Positions 10,985 to 21,632 of a DNA stretch of 64,000 nucleotides are shown one piece after another. A model generated the notes under the pieces. That model was given only the letters and a program-made list of their open reading frames with translations, did no database searches and was not told where the DNA came from. The stretch's first letter is position 1. Every line of letters starts with the position of its first letter. The position numbers and the translations under genes were made by a program. This stretch comes from Gloeophyllum trabeum ATCC 11539. Lineage: Eukaryota; Basidiomycota; Agaricomycetes; Gloeophyllales; Gloeophyllaceae. The stretch covers positions 1,220,829 to 1,284,828 of the forward strand of contig NW_006920416.1 of assembly GCF_000344685.1 (NCBI RefSeq). The letters run 5' to 3'.

Positions 10985-11785
10985 TCAGCGGACGAATACT
11001 GACCAGAAGATAATCGCTATCGATGAGTCTGGCGGAGGCTGTTGGCAAAGCCGAGATGCTCGATCTCTCGTAAATGCCTTCATATCCAGGTCAGACAGAT
11101 GGGCAAATACCGTAGTGAGGAGCGCCACAAGCTGCTCAACACTGAGAAGGCAGGGGATGGAAAAGAAGGCGGTTCGCACCGCGCCATCACCGTTCATTAG
11201 AAGCAGCAAGTCATACACGCGAAACAGCGGGGGGAGGCCGACCCCATTTCCGACATTCTCGAAGAGACTGCGCGCGTCGTCGCACGAGGAGGCCGGGGCG
11301 GGCCAAGTGCCTGCTTTGGACGATATGAGCTTCCATGTGTTCGAAGAGCAGTATGAAGGCGCAGAGTTCCAGGCGTGTTGGGCGCTGTTCCTGGGCTGTT
11401 GCAAGCCGTGCTCGCTGTCGCCAGCGCCTGCCGCGATCCGCGAGCATGTGGAAGTGGCAAACGACGACCGGGGAAGCGGTGCTGGGGTGGCCCGTGCGCT
11501 GTGTATCAGGCCGGTCGCTTGCGGGAAAGGCCGGTGGGTATTGTTGACGACCAGGACGCCTTCTCTGCTGTCGCCGTCGCGCTCACTTGGTTGATTGCTG
11601 TTCGCTGAAGGCCGGGCATTGTGCCCGTAATATTTTATATTTATACACCCGACACGCACTACTTCAGGTTCCAGCTTCAGCTTTAACCCTTGGGCTCCGG
11701 CTCTCCTCTCTTTTTTGTGCGTGTCTTTCTTCCAAACCCCCACACTCGTTTGTCTACGATTCTGCCCGCCCACGCAAACTCGCAC
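10985..11785 (-). CDS. Hypothetical protein, gene model uncertain
   Basis: The minus strand keeps a frame of 266 residues. Its last ~100 look protein-like: a leucine-rich stretch (VYDLLLLMNG) is followed by FFSIPCLLSVEQLVALLTTV, a pattern that could be an alpha-helical domain. The first half is poor in such features. A second minus-strand frame at 11211-11447 (with LCAFILLFEHMEAHIV) also looks coding, so the true gene may join exons from both frames. A competing plus-strand frame covers 11115-11594. I recognise no family and the start is not determined. Confidence 0.3.
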   Translation of the reverse strand: MRVCVGGQNRRQTSVGVWKKDTHKKERRAGAQGLKLKLEPEVVRVGCINIKYYGHNARPSANSNQPSERDGDSREGVLVVNNTHRPFPQATGLIHSARATPAPLPRSSFATSTCSRIAAGAGDSEHGLQQPRNSAQHAWNSAPSYCSSNTWKLISSKAGTWPAPASSCDDARSLFENVGNGVGLPPLFRVYDLLLLMNGDGAVRTAFFSIPCLLSVEQLVALLTTVFAHLSDLDMKAFTRDRASRLCQQPPPDSSIAIIFWSVFVR

Positions 11786-11920
11786 CCGTCGCTCCCTACC
11801 TTAATTATTTGCACGCTCTAACTTGCGTTTTGCATTTTTTCTCCCCGTTTTCTGCCGTTGCCCCCTTCTGCCATCCATTTCATACCCGCTGCCCCCGTTC
11901 CCCCTCTCGCGCCCGCTCCG

Positions 11921-14267
11921 ATGGACTCGCAGGCAGCTTTTGAGGCGCACTACCCGTCTTACGGTTTCGAGCTCGACATGATGAAGGTCAGAGTCTAGCT
12001 CTTATCGGCCTGCGCGTGTGGCGTTCTGATTGTTGTCTTTGCCCTGCACCCCCGTATGCCCCGCTTCGCCCCTCAAAGAGGTCTATGGACTCTGTCGGTG
12101 GTCCTGATGCCAAAAAGGCCCGCTGGTCCCCCAACTCCTTCGGCGCCTCCAACGGCACAAATGGTTTATCCAACAATGCTTCCCCTCGTGATGCCTTTGC
12201 CAACTATGGTTATGGCCCGAACGCGAGCATATCCCAGGCAGCCTACAACAATTCTCCTCCTACTCCGGGCTTCTCCAACCCGCTCTACTCCACCCCGTCT
12301 CTTTCCGTCAACACCGCGACCGGTGGCGCTGGCATGGGCTCGCAGATGAGCCCCAATACCCCCACCGCCTTTGCTGCTCAGCAACAGCAGCAGCAGAACT
12401 CGGCTAACGGGAACGCGTACGGTGGATTTGCCGGGTACAATATGCTCAGCATGGGTATCCCTGGGATGGGCGTTCTAGGCGGATTCCCGTACAATAATCA
12501 GATGGGCAATTTTGGCCAGGTACGCGAGATATATTCATTGTGCTCCGCTCGCACCCTTACATCTTACAGAACTTCAATCAACAACGCCTGCCCCAGCTCA
12601 ACCTCAGTATACCCAACCTTGCCCAGCAAGGCCCGTACTCACCCGCGGCACTCAGTGCCGCTCTGAACGTTGCCTCCAACAACGCCACCGCGCGCACGGT
12701 GTATGTCGGCAACCTCCCCCCGACTGCCTCCGTCGACGAGCTCCTCAATCTTGTTCATTTCGGCCCGCTCGAATCCATCCGTGTCCTCCCCGAGAAGTCG
12801 TGCGTTTTTCTGTCTTTCCTCGATGGCGCCACCGCCGCCGCGTTCCATGCGGATGCGACGATCAAGAAACTGTCTTTACACGGCCAGGAACTTAAGATCG
12901 GCTGGGGAAAGCCGTCTCCTGTCCCTGCTGCGGTTACGCTGGCTATCCAGCAGAGCAATGCGAGCAGGAACGTTTACCTCGGAGGTCTGGACGAGAACAT
13001 GACCGAAGAAGCTTTGAGAGATGATCTCAGCCGATTCGGCCTCATTGACCAGGTCAAGATCGTCAGGGACAAGAACATCGGCTTTGTCCACTTCTTGAGC
13101 ATCGCCACTGCAAACAAGGTACGCCACTCATGTTTTGACGTGTGTCACAACGTTCATATCTTGTTATTAAGGTGGTCAACACGTTGCCGACCGAGCCCGC
13201 GTGGGCAGGGAAGCGCGTCAACTACGGTAAAGATCGATGCGCGTATATTCCCAAGTCGCAGCAGGCAGCCGCGCAGGCCGCTCAGGCGGCAGCGGCTCAA
13301 TCGCTGGTGTCACAGGCTGCGCCCTTCTCGTCTCCCTTCACTCCGTATGCCGCCAACTTCTCACCCGAAGCTATGGGTATGGGAGGCATGGGTGGCCAGG
13401 GCCTGAACAGGACCGTCTACCTTGGCAACATCCATCCTGAGACCACCACCGAAGACCTCTGCAACGCGATCCGGGGCGGGGTTTTGCAGAGCATCCGATA
13501 CATGCCTGATAAGCACATTGCCGTACGTCCTGATCGATGGCTTTCCTTCACTCTTATCTAATCAGTCATGCACAGTTCGTGACGTTCATTGACCCCGCTG
13601 CGGCGCTCACGTTCTTCCAAGTCGCGTCTTACCAAGGCCTTACTCTCAACAACCGAAGGCTCAAGATCGGATGGGGGAAGAACCCCGGTTCTCTGCCGCC
13701 CTCGCTGGCCCTAGCCGTTCACGGCGGCGCCACGCGCAATGTCTACATTGGCAATATCGAGGACTTTGAGACGTTCAATGAGGAGAAACTCAAGAGAGAC
13801 TTTGGTGAATACGGAGATATCGAGCTTGTAAACTTCTTGAAGGAGAAGTGAGTGCCCAACACAAGTTCATCGTGTTTTGTCAGACTGATGTGTGTGTGTC
13901 GCATAGGAACTGCGCGTTCGTCAACTTCACGAACATCCAGAATGCGATCAAGGCGATCGAGAGCATCAAGAACAAGCCGGATTATGCAAATCTGCGCATT
14001 GCCCACGGGAAAGACCGGTGCGCGAACGCGCCTCGCCAGGGACCTCAAGGCGGAGGCATGAGGAGGTCTGCGAGCGGCAGTGGCGGCCAGAACGCTGGTG
14101 GTCATGCTGAAGGAGGCGACGGAGAAGGAGAAGGCCACTCCGGTGAACATACCGAGCAACATTTCGGCGAACACGTAACTGGCGCTGTCGCGCCTGCAAG
14201 CGATGAGGCACCTGGCTCGTCTGACTCGTACGTCGACGTCGGTGCTGAAAATGTCGGGAGCGCCTAG
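11921..14267 (+). CDS. nrd1: Four-RRM RNA-binding protein, Nrd1/Mrn1 homologue (679 aa)
   Basis: The exons are 11921-11986, 12079-12519, 12570-13118, 13172-13522, 13576-13847 and 13907-14267. They join in frame to 679 residues. After an Asn/Gln/Ser-rich N-terminal third come four RNA-recognition motifs near residues 211-285 (VYVGNLPP), 300-395 (VYLGGLDE), 430-510 (VYLGNIHPE) and 523-605 (VYIGNIED). The linker signature NYGKDRCAY after RRM2 and AHGKDRCAN after RRM4 is diagnostic of this family. In fission yeast Nrd1 binds mRNAs and represses sexual differentiation; Mrn1 is its budding-yeast relative. The C-terminus is an acidic, Gly/His-rich tail. A cytoplasmic mRNA-regulatory role is likely. 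Confidence 0.9.
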
Positions 14268-15012
14268 GTGGACGCTCGCTGTGGATAACCCCTGCCATCC
14301 CGCCGATGGTTTTTGGATACCCCTTTGTGCATAGCCTGCGGACGCCATAGAGCCCCCGGATCAGTCGAAACCTCAAAAGCAACGACCAAGATGATGTCAA
14401 TGTCTTTTCAACAAATGGATGGAAGTTTGGCGGGTTTCGGATCCGTGTCGGACTTGGGCTGTTGGTTGTCTCAATCTTTATCGACTTGCCCTTCGCTAGT
14501 GCCTATCCGGTCTGCTTTCTTTCTTTCGCGTGTTCATTCCTTATGTTTATCCGTATCCCCTGGGCTGTGGTGCCTGATTCGCGTGTTCTGCTTACGGTCT
14601 TTCTCTCGCATTCTTTCCCCGTCTCTACTGTATGCTCTCCTATCGATATCCCTGCTACGCTCTCACCTCACCGTTACCCCCTCACTTACCCTACGAACGG
14701 ACTGTATCGATGCTGCGGCGATGTAATATTTGCGCTTCCATTTTCCATACTTTGCGCTACATTATCTAGTCTCGCCGCTCGTGCCGTTCAATGTATCTGA
14801 TGCTGTGGAGGATTTACTCGTTCCCGGACGTGATTGCGAGGTCGTGTTCTCAAGAAATAGATGCCCATGCGCAGCATCTGTTGATGGGTCACACCTTGGG
14901 CCACAAGCCACGCTGCCCTTATCTTGGTCGTTCAGGTCGCTGATCGTCTCTTTCCTGTCTGCACATGCAGTTTATCTGTGCAGCATTCTTCTTGTATTGA
15001 ACATCCATCAGG
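14268..15012. other. Intergenic region (3' flank of nrd1, 5' flank of methyltransferase)
   Basis: It is strongly pyrimidine-rich in the middle (14450-14660) with no credible coding frame. It probably holds the nrd1 3' UTR and the promoter of the next gene. Confidence 0.4.
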
Positions 15013-16148
15013 ATGGCAGAGAGCACACCACCGCCCCCAGACCTGGATCCAAGTATATATTCGTTGGATGAGCATGAATCAGCCTTCTTCAAATCTCAGA
15101 CGGGCATCCCGGACGATGAAGAGTTGAAGAAACATATACTCAAGGTTCAGGAGAAAGCTTATAAGGCTGGTATTGGTTATACTGGACCAAGGAACTATCG
15201 GCTGATACACCTACGATAATCCACTTGACAGGTTTATCCTTATCCATGCATTCGGCGCTTCGCATTTGCAAGGTCGGTAATTGAGTATCAATACGTTCTC
15301 GATCTCGACGATCCTCTGATCAACCGAGATTGAGATAGCCTTAAGATCTCTCGCCTTCCTGCGTATGAGCGGTTTCTGCAGCTAGGCAAAGAACGAAACT
15401 GCGCCATATTCCTCGATATCGGCTGTTGCTGTGAGTACTCCGTAGCTATCAGCTAGTATTGCTTGCCATGAGCACTAACAGCAAATACTGCATGAAGTTG
15501 GCAATGATGCGCGTAAAGCCATAGACGATGGGTACCCTCTGCGTAACGTGATTGCATCGGACTTGCGCCCAGGTATGAACCCCCAGAGGCATTTGTGTTT
15601 GGGTTAGTCCTTGACTGTTAATAGAGTTTTGGGAACTCGGACACGAGCTCTTCCGGTCGACTCCAGAGCCATTTCCCGTGCCTTTCATCCCAGGAGATGT
15701 CTTCGACCCGGCTTTCCTGCAGCCAGCACCCGTTGTCTACTCCCCTCCCTCGACGCCTGTCCCCGACTTGTCGTCCCTTACCTCATTGACACCCCTTATC
15801 GGTCACATCTCCGCGATACATGCATCAGCCTTCTTCCATCTTTTCAACGAACAGAAGCAGTTTGAGCTCGCCCAGAAGACGGCTTCATTATTATCTCCTG
15901 AACCAGGGTCCATGATTTTTGGTTCACATGTCGGCTTGCCTCATAAGGGGCTCAGAACAAGGAGGGGGAGGCCGGCTGGGGCCCCGCTATTTACTCACTC
16001 CCCCGAGAGCTGGAGGGAGCTATGGGATGGACACGTTTTTGACGAAGGTAAAGTTAGGGTTAAAGCTGAGCTGAAACAGGTAGAAAGACCGGATCTGCCG
16101 CCAGGCGATGTGCATTACCTTTTGGTATGGTCGGTAACGCGGCTATAG
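15013..16148 (+). CDS. AusD-like SAM-dependent methyltransferase (294 aa)
   Basis: The exons are 15013-15165, 15232-15272, 15339-15430, 15498-15572 and 15625-16148, giving 294 residues. The protein follows the fungal AusD-type methyltransferase pattern. It has VYPYPCIRRF near residue 52, the SAM-binding DIGCCFGNDARKA near 91-103, and NVIASDLRPEFWELGHELF. Later landmarks are PGDVFDP, IHASAFFHLFNEQKQF and GSHVGLPHKG. AusD relatives act in fungal meroterpenoid pathways, but many basidiomycete members have no known substrate. Introns 2-4 are canonical. Intron 1 only preserves the frame and the VYPYP motif if its donor is GC rather than GT (AAG|GCTGGT). A FAD monooxygenase lies 1.4 kb away on the other strand. 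Confidence 0.8.
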
Positions 16149-17063
16149 AAGAAGTGCACATTCTGTACCATGTCGCTATCTTCCGCCTCTATAAGCGTAT
16201 GCCACGTGAGTTCAGCTAAGTTCCTGCGCAGCGTATTATCTTGCTTCAGGTCATTATGATGACAAATTGCTGCAGATCAGTTGTTGTGATCTTTCCCTGA
16301 AATATTGACCTGTCCAGGTCCCTCTGGCTCGAATTGCATCGGGACTTCTATCTTGCTGAATCTCCACCCCAGATGATATGACTTCTCATTGGAGTACAGG
16401 CTGGTACATGCAACTGTATCCTCATTGACTGGATCCAGGTAGGCATCCTCGGTTGGGGATGCAAAACGTCGCACTGAAGCAGCGGGAACATTCATCTCCT
16501 CCCTGATAAACGCAAGCCGCTAGCTGAGATGCGACGTGCTCGTGGAGGATAGTGCGTGCACCTCGGTCTTCACGAAGCCTGCCAAGAACGTGCAGTCTGT
16601 TGCCCGTTGTAAGACGAAATGCATGACGATGATGTGTACTACCCCAGGAACTCCGCGCTCGCGGCCCAGCTTGGTAGCGGGTACATTACTATTTTCCTGA
16701 TATTGCAGTCGTGGGTGGCTTCCTTCACGTCGATTTCGATGTAACGGCGTGCCCATCCCACTGGCATGTCATGGATCAGGGACGTCTGTGCTGGAAGTCT
16801 CGTTCGCTATTTCCATGCAGTGCTGGAACTGGACGGTTCATAGATAGTACGTGTTGCTACTACAGGGCGACAGTTTGCGTGCGTCGGATATCCTACCTCT
16901 GTCTTTTCGCCATTGGCTGTGGTACACAGGCATCCCGCGGTCGAGAGGGAATGAAGGTACCCATACTCAAAATGGTACGCCTAGGAGATCATATCTACAC
17001 ACATCGCCGGGCTCGTAAATAATGGTGTTCACAGCGCCGGAGAACGTTATGCCCAGCAAAGAG
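16149..17063. other. Intergenic region without recognised gene
   Basis: Short frames exist on the minus strand (16277-16495 and 16520-16756), but they show no motif I recognise and do not join to a clear protein. The region could be debris from the broken hydrolase next to it. Confidence 0.35.
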
Positions 17064-17270
17064 TCAGTCAATGGGTCCGTCACGTACGGTCACCTGCCGC
17101 ACAAAAGATATCATGGCTTCAACAACACCTTCGCAGTTGGCATAGAATACAGCATGCCCGGCGCCTTCAAAAAACTTCACCTGCAAGTTCTTGAAGTGCG
17201 GCTGCATGTCTCTGACCAAGGCCTCCCCATTCACCTGCCTGTCGGCAGTTACGCTCACTAGTCAAGGACC
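17064..17270 (-). pseudogene. 3' fragment of an alpha/beta hydrolase gene
   Basis: About 60 codons end in a stop at 17064. They match the C-terminal end of an alpha/beta hydrolase: LVRDMQPHFKNLQVKFFEGAGHAVFYANCEG-type sequence, where GAGHAVF supplies the catalytic histidine. Only ~240 bp separate it from the next gene, too little for the missing nucleophile elbow and acid. The fragment is therefore a remnant of a deleted gene. Confidence 0.65.
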
Positions 17271-17513
17271 AATAACTGACCGTAGTACTCGGTATTCCAA
17301 GACAGACGAGTCCGACAGAGATGTCAAGAAAGACCTTGTAGAGGAGGAAGAACGAAGATATGTTCTCCATTTAGATCTACGCTGCCTAGAGGCCTTCATT
17401 CACGCGGATAGATCTCGTCACTCTGCTCCCCCTCTGACTGCAGTCAGGTTCGTACACCATATCGCTAAATAAAACAATAATCCCAAGGAGACAGGCATCT
17501 ACGTATACAACAT

Positions 17514-18818
17514 TCAGGCTGCCACAGCTGCTTGTTTCGGGAGCGACTCGCCAATATTCGTCGTCGGCTGCCCACTTAACTCTTTGACGACATCCTCGTA
17601 GACTTCATATGTATTCGCCTCGCAATCGAAGGCGAACAACCAGTCCTCCCTCTTCAGCTTGATTTTCTCTGGGTCCTGCTTCACCTTGTCGAAGTCCGCC
17701 TTATGCCACATATCCCGGGTCTCCTCCCCGAGAAGCTGCGCCCTCCGGACACGTTCATACCGTATCTTCTCATAGGCGCGGACGGCCATGGGGACGTTCT
17801 CCTTCCCACCAATCTGCAGGCATGCAGCGAGCACGCAGCCGTCCTCCATGGCTTGGGACGCGCCTTGGATCGATGTCGGGAGGAACGGATGCGCCGCGTC
17901 ACCCACTAGACACGTCCTCGCCTCCTTTGAAATCCACGTCGGCAGCGGATCACGGTACACAAGCTTCCAGTCGACACACTCGGGCGTTAGCTCGACGATG
18001 CGGCGCACAACGGGGTCCCAGCCCTCGATGACCTTGAGCGCGTCCTCGATCTTCCCCGGGTACGACCAGGACTCCTCGATGTCCGCCTCGTCCCTGTGCG
18101 TGCAGACCCACGAGAAGTCCTTGCCGTTCTTGAGGGACGCCGCGAGGAAGTGGACGTCCGGGCCCAGCCAGCCGGTGTGCGTGTCGCCATTCTCGACCAA
18201 ATGTTTCGTCAGCGGGTCTTTCAGCAGCGGCGCCGAGTCGAACCACGCGCGGTAGATGGCGTATCCGGACGACTTGGGTTTGTCGTAGTAGCCGAGGACG
18301 AGCTCGCGCGCCTTGCTGCGCACCCCGTCGGCGCCGACCACCACGTCGCCCCAGATTGTCTCCCCGTTCACCCTGACACCCGCCCTGCCCCGCTCCTCTA
18401 AGTACTCCAGCACGCGACACCCCAGCCGGATGTCGATCCCGATTTTCTTCGCGTGGTTGAAGAACACTTCGTGGATCTCCCCTCTGTGCCCGTTCAGGAA
18501 CGGCGCCTCGGGGTTCTGCGGCGGGACCTGCTGTGCGGTGATGAACTCGCCGTCGTACTTGTAGAACCGCAGCTCCTTGTTCCGGATGACGAGGGGGAAG
18601 ATCTCCTCGACGACGGAGCCATTCCCCCAGCGCGCGGCGATGCGCCCCGCGTTGGGCCCGAAGGAGATGATGTCGCCGAGGGGCTTGAGCTCGGGGAAGC
18701 TCTCGAGGATCACGACGTCGTGGCCCTTGCGGTAGCACTCAATGGCGGCGGTTAGCCCTGCAAATCCCGCGCCGACGATGATAACTTTGATTCCTGTTGA
18801 CGGAGCTCGTTGTTCCAT
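17514..18818 (-). CDS. FAD-dependent monooxygenase, salicylate-hydroxylase-like (434 aa)
   Basis: A single-exon frame of 434 residues has the three signatures of class A flavoprotein hydroxylases. The dinucleotide-binding GAGFAGL lies at residues 16-22. The DG motif GADGVRS is at 162-168. The FAD ribityl-binding GDAAHP is at 306-311, followed by GASQAMEDG. These enzymes use NAD(P)H and O2 to hydroxylate aromatic rings or oxidise terpenoid and polyketide scaffolds. Length is normal for the family. No membrane segment is visible, so it is probably cytosolic. With the methyltransferase and the hydrolase remnant next to it, a small metabolic cluster is plausible, but the substrate cannot be read from the sequence. 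Confidence 0.9.
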   Translation of the reverse strand: MEQRAPSTGIKVIIVGAGFAGLTAAIECYRKGHDVVILESFPELKPLGDIISFGPNAGRIAARWGNGSVVEEIFPLVIRNKELRFYKYDGEFITAQQVPPQNPEAPFLNGHRGEIHEVFFNHAKKIGIDIRLGCRVLEYLEERGRAGVRVNGETIWGDVVVGADGVRSKARELVLGYYDKPKSSGYAIYRAWFDSAPLLKDPLTKHLVENGDTHTGWLGPDVHFLAASLKNGKDFSWVCTHRDEADIEESWSYPGKIEDALKVIEGWDPVVRRIVELTPECVDWKLVYRDPLPTWISKEARTCLVGDAAHPFLPTSIQGASQAMEDGCVLAACLQIGGKENVPMAVRAYEKIRYERVRRAQLLGEETRDMWHKADFDKVKQDPEKIKLKREDWLFAFDCEANTYEVYEDVVKELSGQPTTNIGESLPKQAAVAA

Positions 18819-19234
18819 GTCGGCGTGCTACCACCTGTCCCTTTTACATGAGCTTCCATTGAGCCAGGGGATTATAGCTAGTCTACGGACTCACGTTGTG
18901 CGGACGCCGATGCTATAGACGGTGGGTTATAGGACGGGTTCGGTGCGTGCATCGCTCGAGCTCTCTTGTACTTCCCAGCACTGGTAATCAAAATATGCGA
19001 TGCTGAGTTGACCTACCGTAGGAGATTCGACGCTGTGAATCATGGGACACAATGACCCCACGGGGTCGGGGGACGTCCCTGTCAGCTGCTTCTGTCGTTA
19101 TCTTATCTCGATATTTGGACGATCTGAGCATCTGGGCGAGTGCGATTCGTCGGGACGTCCCCTATACCAGTACATACATATTGGACACGGCAGCTTCTCA
19201 GCGTACACATCTTCCCTTCTACTTCATCTAAGGA
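18819..19234. other. Intergenic region between FAD monooxygenase and kelch gene
   Basis: This ~416-bp spacer lies upstream of the monooxygenase and downstream of the kelch gene. I see no gene in it. Confidence 0.4.
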
Positions 19235-20541
19235 TTACTCGATCTCAAGGGACCACAGCTCGTCGCTGCGTTCATTCGACGAGAGCAGCCCGCCGAACAG
19301 GAGCACCATTGTGTCTCCATCCTTTCTCACACACGAAACCGGCGGGAACCAGCCCCTTCCCTCGGGCTTGTTCCCTACGGCATCGACCTTCTTCCACGCC
19401 AGCCCGTCCTTCCCATCGAGCAGCAGCCAGACGTCGTCGTAGAACCTGCCGGCGCCAGCATGGCCCAAGTTCGACGCCTCACCTTCGCCGTGGTAGAGGA
19501 CTGCTACGGCGTCGGTCAAGCTGGGGGACGTGGAGCGGAAGGAGGTGAAGCCGTGGACGGAACGGGGCCCGGGGTGTCCGTGCTCTGGGTCCGGGGCGGG
19601 CACGACGGTGTGCCAGACGTCATTGGCGATTGAGTATATGTCGAGAGAGTTATCGGTCGGGAGCTCGTACCCGGCAAAACCTGGATATTTCATGAGTCGT
19701 GATGCTAGTGAAACGACTGTGAACGTACCACCAAATCTGAGAAGAACGTCGCCATACTGCTTCAATGAACCAAAGACGAGCGAGGTTCCTCCCCGTCCCG
19801 GTTCTGGACCGGGTGCGAGCGATGTCCAAGTGTGACTCTGCACGTCGAAAGTGTAGAGCGACGACAGACGTCCCTTCTCCGGGCATCCAGCGTGAATATA
19901 AATCTTGCCCTGTGAAGGGCGATGCGATCAGCATGGCGGTTCATTCGGTTATTCACGAAGGATGCACGCACATTGTGGGCAACGGACGCGTGGTAGCTAC
20001 GAGCCTCTGGCGCAGCCTCCTCATTCTTCGCGGAAACCTTTTCCCATTTCACGGATGCAAGCTTGACTGCACCGCCAGCTTTGGCATTGACCAAGGAGCC
20101 CCTCCACATCCCTACCTCAGAGGGCCCGAGCGGGGCCATATCGACGCCGCCGCGCCCACCCCACATGTAGAGATGCTTGTCCTTCGCCGACCATACCGTA
20201 GTCGCTCCGACGCGCGGAATCGGTACCGTCCCTCCAGCTGAACTCGGAGGCAGGATCTGCCAATTGTCTACCCGATCGGTCGGGTTCGGACCCCCCGTTT
20301 TGGTAGCTAAATAACTCAGGTCAAGAGCGTGCACGCAGCCCTTGACGGGGGGCAGCTCTCCATTTGCAGAGGACTTGAGGGCTTCATCCGAGAGAGCAAG
20401 GGGCTCGGTGTCGACGGGCTCGCGGGGCTTGAGCTCTCCACCGTAGATAAGGCATACGCCGGTGTCGGTCACAGCGGCGCAGTGAGATGAGCGTGCTTTG
20501 GCGGCTACTCGAGAGAGCAAAGTCCACCGAGCGATTGCCAT
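19235..20541 (-). CDS. Kelch-repeat protein (398 aa)
   Basis: The exons on the minus strand are 20541-19972, 19909-19729 and 19680-19235. They join in frame to 398 residues. Several kelch blades are visible, each with a diglycine strand and a spaced aromatic: CLIYGGE, LYMWGGRGG, KIYIHAGC, LLRFGGFAGYE and VLLFGGLLSS, with W residues (TWTSL, VWHTV) between. They probably form a beta-propeller. There is no signal peptide or second domain, so a cytosolic scaffold role is more likely than a copper galactose oxidase. I cannot name a partner. Confidence 0.85.
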
Positions 20542-21632
20542 AATGAAGACTGGTGAGATTTTCGAAGACTGGACGGGTAGGAGGATTGCAGCGGGAATGG
20601 CACCATCTTATCGTATACGGCCTGGGAATTGCTGTGCCTTCGAGTACCCTCGCGGTTGTCTTTACAGACTGTCGATATTGATATTCAAGCTACTAACATC
20701 AGTTGATATTGATACTCAAGTCGCTAACATTGTCATCGAGCCACCGGTAATAGTAGTGGCAGTAGCGCTAGCAGAGGGAAGTCGAGTTGGTAGGGGCTGT
20801 CAAGATTCACCAGCCGGTTTACCGGATTGTGTGCGACATAATCTTCTGTCGTTTCCTTCTTACCTAAGCCTATTGCTCAATCGTTGGCCACAAGTTGCCG
20901 GTGTCGGGCAGTGTAGGCCTCCCTCCTTTGACAAGTCACGAATTAGGCCTTGGACAATATATGATCGTGTTTGGAGACTTCACTCACTCAGTTCTCAATA
21001 TTCTAGATCTGTAATTTCTTAGCACGAGCTTGCTATTGCTTCCTTCCACTTAAATCTGAACGCTCACGAACCGAAAGCAACCAGACGCGGCGGTGTTCAG
21101 GAGCTCAAGCAAGATGGCCAACCTATTTACGCATCACGGTTGTTAAGCGCTAAGCATCAAGAAACGGCCTTGAAATCGAAGTCCTCGCTCAAAGGACGTT
21201 GTTCCGTCCCATCTCTCTCACCAATATTAATGGAGTTCCCACGCTGAATCGACCGGGTTCTTTCTTCCTATGGATGGCCGCATGGCAGGATATATGTCAA
21301 CCAGAGCTCTAATCATCATTGCGCCCTATGAGATAACTTGACGGACCTTCACTGCGAAACACTTGGTTGTCGACTGTTCCGTCCATCTCCTCAAGGAAGC
21401 AGGATTCGGACGCATGCACGTCGACGATCAGACTCCTGGCGGGAAGCTGGGCAGGCTCAAAAGGGACGAGACGAGAGATAATTTTCATGGGCGTGTTCCG
21501 CGGAATGAGAGCCCCGATTCTCAACGCAGGAGATTTTGAATACGTCAGAACGGAGGACGAGGATGAACATGATATGCACCGATTACCCTGCGACTGGTAT
21601 ATTACCTTCAATATATAGCAATTTTACACTCA
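20542..21632. other. Intergenic region without recognised gene
   Basis: About 1.1 kb lie between the kelch promoter and the 3' end of the transporter. The open frames at 20498-21022 and 21309-21618 lack motifs and overlap on both strands. I see nothing convincing. Confidence 0.4.

Noticed and set aside
11115..11594. Plus-strand frame of 159 codons near 11.3 kb
   Set aside because: The minus-strand frame in the same place has more protein-like hydrophobic patterning; neither is certain.
17950..18738. 262-codon frame overlapping the FAD monooxygenase on the same strand
   Set aside because: It is an Arg/Pro-rich shifted-frame shadow; the flavoprotein signatures are all in the other frame.
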